From positions 1-7,708 of the forward strand of contig JALSOD010000262.1 in the NCBI GenBank assembly GCA_026986655.1: a stretch of 7,708 bases of DNA, read 5' to 3'. The position numbers and the translations under genes were made by a program. The stretch is from Caldifarciminota bacterium (lineage in GTDB: Bacteria; Hydrothermota; Hydrothermia; B15-G9; WFZT01). The notes beneath the pieces are model-generated. The model saw nothing but the letters and a program-made list of their open reading frames with translations. It made no database searches and was not told where the DNA came from. Of this stretch, positions 6,315 through 7,708 are shown piece by piece; position 1 is the first letter of the stretch, and each line of letters begins with the position of its first letter.

Positions 6315-7244
6315 GTGATGAATTTAGTTGGATTGCCCGGGGAAATAAAAGAGAAGATTTTAAATTGCCTCAAATTATATAATGAAGGTAAAACGGTTCT
6401 TATACTGGGGGAGACCGGTGTGGGTAAAACCTATCTTGCTAAGGAGTTTCACAGGTCATCAAAATGGGCACAGGGAAGGTTTATAAGAATTGATCTCGCT
6501 TCCCTTGAGACCGAATTGTTTGGGTCAGAGCTTTTTGGTTATGAAGGAGGATCGTTTACAGGTGCATTGAGGAGTGGGAAGGAAGGGTTGATCGAGGGGG
6601 CACAGAACGGAACAATTTTCTTTGACGAAATAGGTAATCTTGATCTGAGATATCAGAAGAAGTTACTTATTTTCCTTGAGGAGAGAAAATTCAGGCGACT
6701 GGGTGGAAATAAGTATCTTGAGATAAGAGCTGGTCTTATCTTTGCGACAAATACGGATTTAAAAAGAGCGATTTCAAGGAACCTTTTCAGGAAGGATTTA
6801 TACTACAGGATAAACAACTGTGTGATAGAGATTCCTCCGTTGAGGGAGAGGGTGGAGTATTTAGAGAGTATTATAGAGAGGTTAATTTTATCCAATGAGT
6901 TAAGTTCCATGAGATTTACGGGGGAGGCGATGGAGAGATTAAGGGTTTACAGGTGGCCGGGGAATTTAAGGGAGTTACTGAGTTACCTTAAGTACTGGAG
7001 CAGTCAGGGGCTTAGGACTGTGGATATAAGGGATTTGCCGGAGGAGATAAGGGATCATGGAGGTATGTATGAATTTAAGAGGGGTGTAGAGGAATGTAAG
7101 AGGAGATTTTTGATCAGAGTGTTAAAGGTTTCAAACTGGAACATAAACGAGGCGGCGAGGAGGATGGGGGTATCTCGTCAGCATATTTACAAACTGATAA
7201 AACAACTTGAAATTGATGTTGATAAGCACAGGAATAAGAGCTAA
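6315..7244 (+). CDS. Sigma-54 activator, AAA+ plus Fis HTH, no sensor domain
   Basis: The 309-residue protein is a bacterial enhancer-binding protein, an ATPase that remodels RNA polymerase holding sigma-54. Visible motifs are Walker A GETGVGKT (32-39), the sigma-54 contact loop GSFTGA (79-84, Ser replacing the usual Ala), Walker B TIFFDE (100-105), the RKDLYYRINNCVIEIPPLRER segment (about 164-185), and a C-terminal Fis-type helix-turn-helix, NINEAARRMGVSRQHIYKLI (about 275-295). The AAA+ domain starts within 10 residues of the N-terminus, so no receiver, GAF or PAS sensor exists, as in PspF. Control must come from expression level or a partner protein. GAGGAGG (6303-6309) serves either GTG 6315 or ATG 6318, and ATG with 8-base spacing seems better. 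Its probable target is the -24/-12 promoter at 7633 on the same strand. Confidence 0.93.
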   Translation: MMNLVGLPGEIKEKILNCLKLYNEGKTVLILGETGVGKTYLAKEFHRSSKWAQGRFIRIDLASLETELFGSELFGYEGGSFTGALRSGKEGLIEGAQNGTIFFDEIGNLDLRYQKKLLIFLEERKFRRLGGNKYLEIRAGLIFATNTDLKRAISRNLFRKDLYYRINNCVIEIPPLRERVEYLESIIERLILSNELSSMRFTGEAMERLRVYRWPGNLRELLSYLKYWSSQGLRTVDIRDLPEEIRDHGGMYEFKRGVEECKRRFLIRVLKVSNWNINEAARRMGVSRQHIYKLIKQLEIDVDKHRNKS

Positions 7245-7250
7245 AAAGTA

Positions 7251-7374
7251 ATGGAAGCTGAATATTTTGATCTAAAGGGGCCGGAGGCTGGGGGATTTTG
7301 ACCCGGTAGTCCATTTGTACTATCTGGATGATATTGATGATTTTATGAAGGAGATTTCAAAGATATTGATTTAA
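7251..7374 (+). pseudogene. Possible short frameshifted ORF
   Basis: ATG 7251 opens MEAEYFDLKGPEAGGF and stops at TGA 7299. The next frame continues from 7294 as DFDPVVHLYYLDDIDDFMKEISKILI, stopping at 7372. The second part has a plausible protein-like composition, resembling a C-terminal amphipathic helix, and a single-base indel would join the two. No Shine-Dalgarno sequence precedes the ATG. I do not recognise a family, and this could be non-coding. Confidence 0.25.
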
Positions 7375-7396
7375 TGGGGGTTTTGGAGTAGTAAAA

Positions 7397-7591
7397 ATGG
7401 GCTGTAAACAAAAGTTGACACGGGTAAGAGTAGATGTATTCGAAACTTACCCGAAAATAGTACAAAAGTACTGTAACAAAAATGCGACAAAACTAAATAC
7501 AGTCGTTATCGATACTTACCGTGAATCCACCAAAATCGATGTCACAAAAAGTTTACACTTTGCAGACTTTCTCATAGAGGCAAGGGTTTAA
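7397..7591 (+). CDS. Doubtful 64-aa ORF over the repeat array
   Basis: The frame encodes a basic 64-residue sequence that I cannot assign to a family. Because the underlying repeat is 69 bases (23 codons), the translation also repeats: CKQKLTRVRVDVFETY is followed by CNKNATKLNTVVIDTY, sharing C, T, V, T and Y at the same spacing. GGAG lies 8 bases before the ATG, a weak match next to the strong signals elsewhere in the window. The third DNA element is shifted by one base and so breaks the protein register, which favours a DNA-level repeat over a protein repeat. I consider a non-coding regulatory region more likely. Confidence 0.2.
   Translation: MGCKQKLTRVRVDVFETYPKIVQKYCNKNATKLNTVVIDTYRESTKIDVTKSLHFADFLIEARV
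7403..7557 (+). repeat. Degenerate ~69-bp tandem repeat with TGT-N12-ACA sites
   Basis: Three 18-bp elements, TGTAAACAAAAGTTGACA (7403-7420), TGTAACAAAAATGCGACA (7472-7489) and TGTCACAAAAAGTTTACA (7540-7557), share the form TGT-N12-ACA with a central A-run and lie 69 and 68 bases apart. The first two full units (7403-7471 and 7472-7540) agree at about half their positions, with a strong patch at 7436-7451 against 7505-7520 (13 of 16). A related dyad, ATAGTAC-AAAA-GTACTGT, lies at 7457-7474. The array ends about 75 bases before the -24/-12 promoter, the usual distance for upstream activating sequences bound by Fis-type HTH dimers. That role is inferred. Confidence 0.5.
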
Positions 7592-7632
7592 AAGTGTAGT
7601 ATTCAAGCGGAATTTTACTCCCACCCCATTTA

Positions 7633-7648
7633 TGGCGGAAAAATTGCT
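7633..7648 (+). promoter_or_regulatory. Sigma-54 (-24/-12) promoter
   Basis: TGGCGGAAAAATTGCT matches TGGCAC-N5-TTGCW. The invariant GG (7634-7635) and GC (7646-7647) are exactly 12 bases apart, and TTGC is intact. The only clear departure is GG in place of AC after TGGC. Transcription should start about 12 bases after the GC, near 7659. It lies 389 bases after a sigma-54 activator gene and 45 bases before a start codon with a strong Shine-Dalgarno sequence, so position and spacing agree. Confidence 0.8.
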
Positions 7649-7660
7649 TATATGATTATC

Positions 7661-7674
7661 GATAGCGCGCTATC
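7661..7674 (+). promoter_or_regulatory. Perfect 14-bp palindrome at the predicted +1
   Basis: GATAGCGCGCTATC is fully self-complementary and begins within a few bases of the transcription start predicted from the -24/-12 promoter. As DNA it could be an operator for a dimeric repressor. As RNA, a stem with a very small loop at the extreme 5' end could stabilise the message. It is followed by A6 and then the Shine-Dalgarno sequence. Confidence 0.5.
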
Positions 7675-7692
7675 AAAAAAGAGGAGGTGTAG

Positions 7693-7708
7693 ATGATGAA
7701 ATGGGTCG
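7693..7708 (+). CDS. 5' end of a gene cut by the window edge
   Basis: GAGGAGGTG (7681-7689) precedes two adjacent in-frame ATG codons (7693 and 7696). Only MMKWV is visible, so no product can be named. The signal resembles that of the activator gene (GAGGAGG before paired start codons). The gene would be read from the sigma-54 promoter at 7633 and is the probable regulated target. Confidence 0.65.

Noticed and set aside
7114..7314. Minus-strand open frame across the end of the activator gene
   Set aside because: It overlaps the HTH-coding region in antisense and has no ribosome-binding site.
7403..7557. CRISPR array
   Set aside because: Only two to three degenerate units are present, with no conserved repeat separated by unrelated spacers and no cas genes.
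1..7708. tRNA, rRNA, transposase or integrase genes
   Set aside because: No cloverleaf, rRNA-like stretch, DDE motif or terminal inverted repeats with target duplications were seen that could explain the rearrangements.

Overview
The window is AT-rich and all supported genes lie on the + strand. The likely source is an uncultured diderm (two-membrane) bacterium. Two genes resemble the CBM9-like/DUF5916 outer-membrane family, which is common in Bacteroidota, Gemmatimonadota and candidate phyla such as WOR-3, and one gene is a sigma-54 (RpoN) activator. The phylum cannot be fixed from this sequence.

Region 1 (1-5629) looks like a ribosomally made, modified peptide (RiPP) operon in partial decay. 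It opens with a 44-residue peptide whose tail holds four closely spaced cysteines (CxCxCxxxC), behind an extended Shine-Dalgarno sequence. Next come a predicted outer-membrane beta-barrel protein (DUF5916-like), an ABC exporter that lacks the usual last ~25-35 residues, and a stretch (3762-4345) with no intact gene. In that stretch I read a remnant of an ABC-2 type permease, broken by an in-frame TGA, joined in the same frame to the C-terminal SPASM domain of a radical SAM enzyme, which is itself frameshifted. An intact MFS efflux protein follows and ends in a hairpin. The inferred ancestral operon was: precursor, outer-membrane protein, exporter, ABC-2 transporter, radical SAM/SPASM maturase, MFS exporter. 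Deletions have removed the maturase core and most of the permease.

Region 2 (5668-6199) is a second DUF5916-like gene, recognisable at its N-terminus and destroyed by at least two frameshifts and internal stops.

Region 3 (6265-7708) is regulatory. It holds a compact sigma-54 activator (AAA+ plus Fis-type HTH, no sensor domain). A gene-poor stretch follows with a degenerate ~69-bp tandem repeat containing TGT-N12-ACA elements. After that come a -24/-12 promoter with exact 12-bp spacing, a perfect 14-bp palindrome near the predicted transcription start, and the first codons of a gene cut by the window edge. The arrangement suggests that the activator binds the repeats as upstream activating sequences and drives the cut-off gene. 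Whether that gene belongs to the peptide system cannot be seen here.
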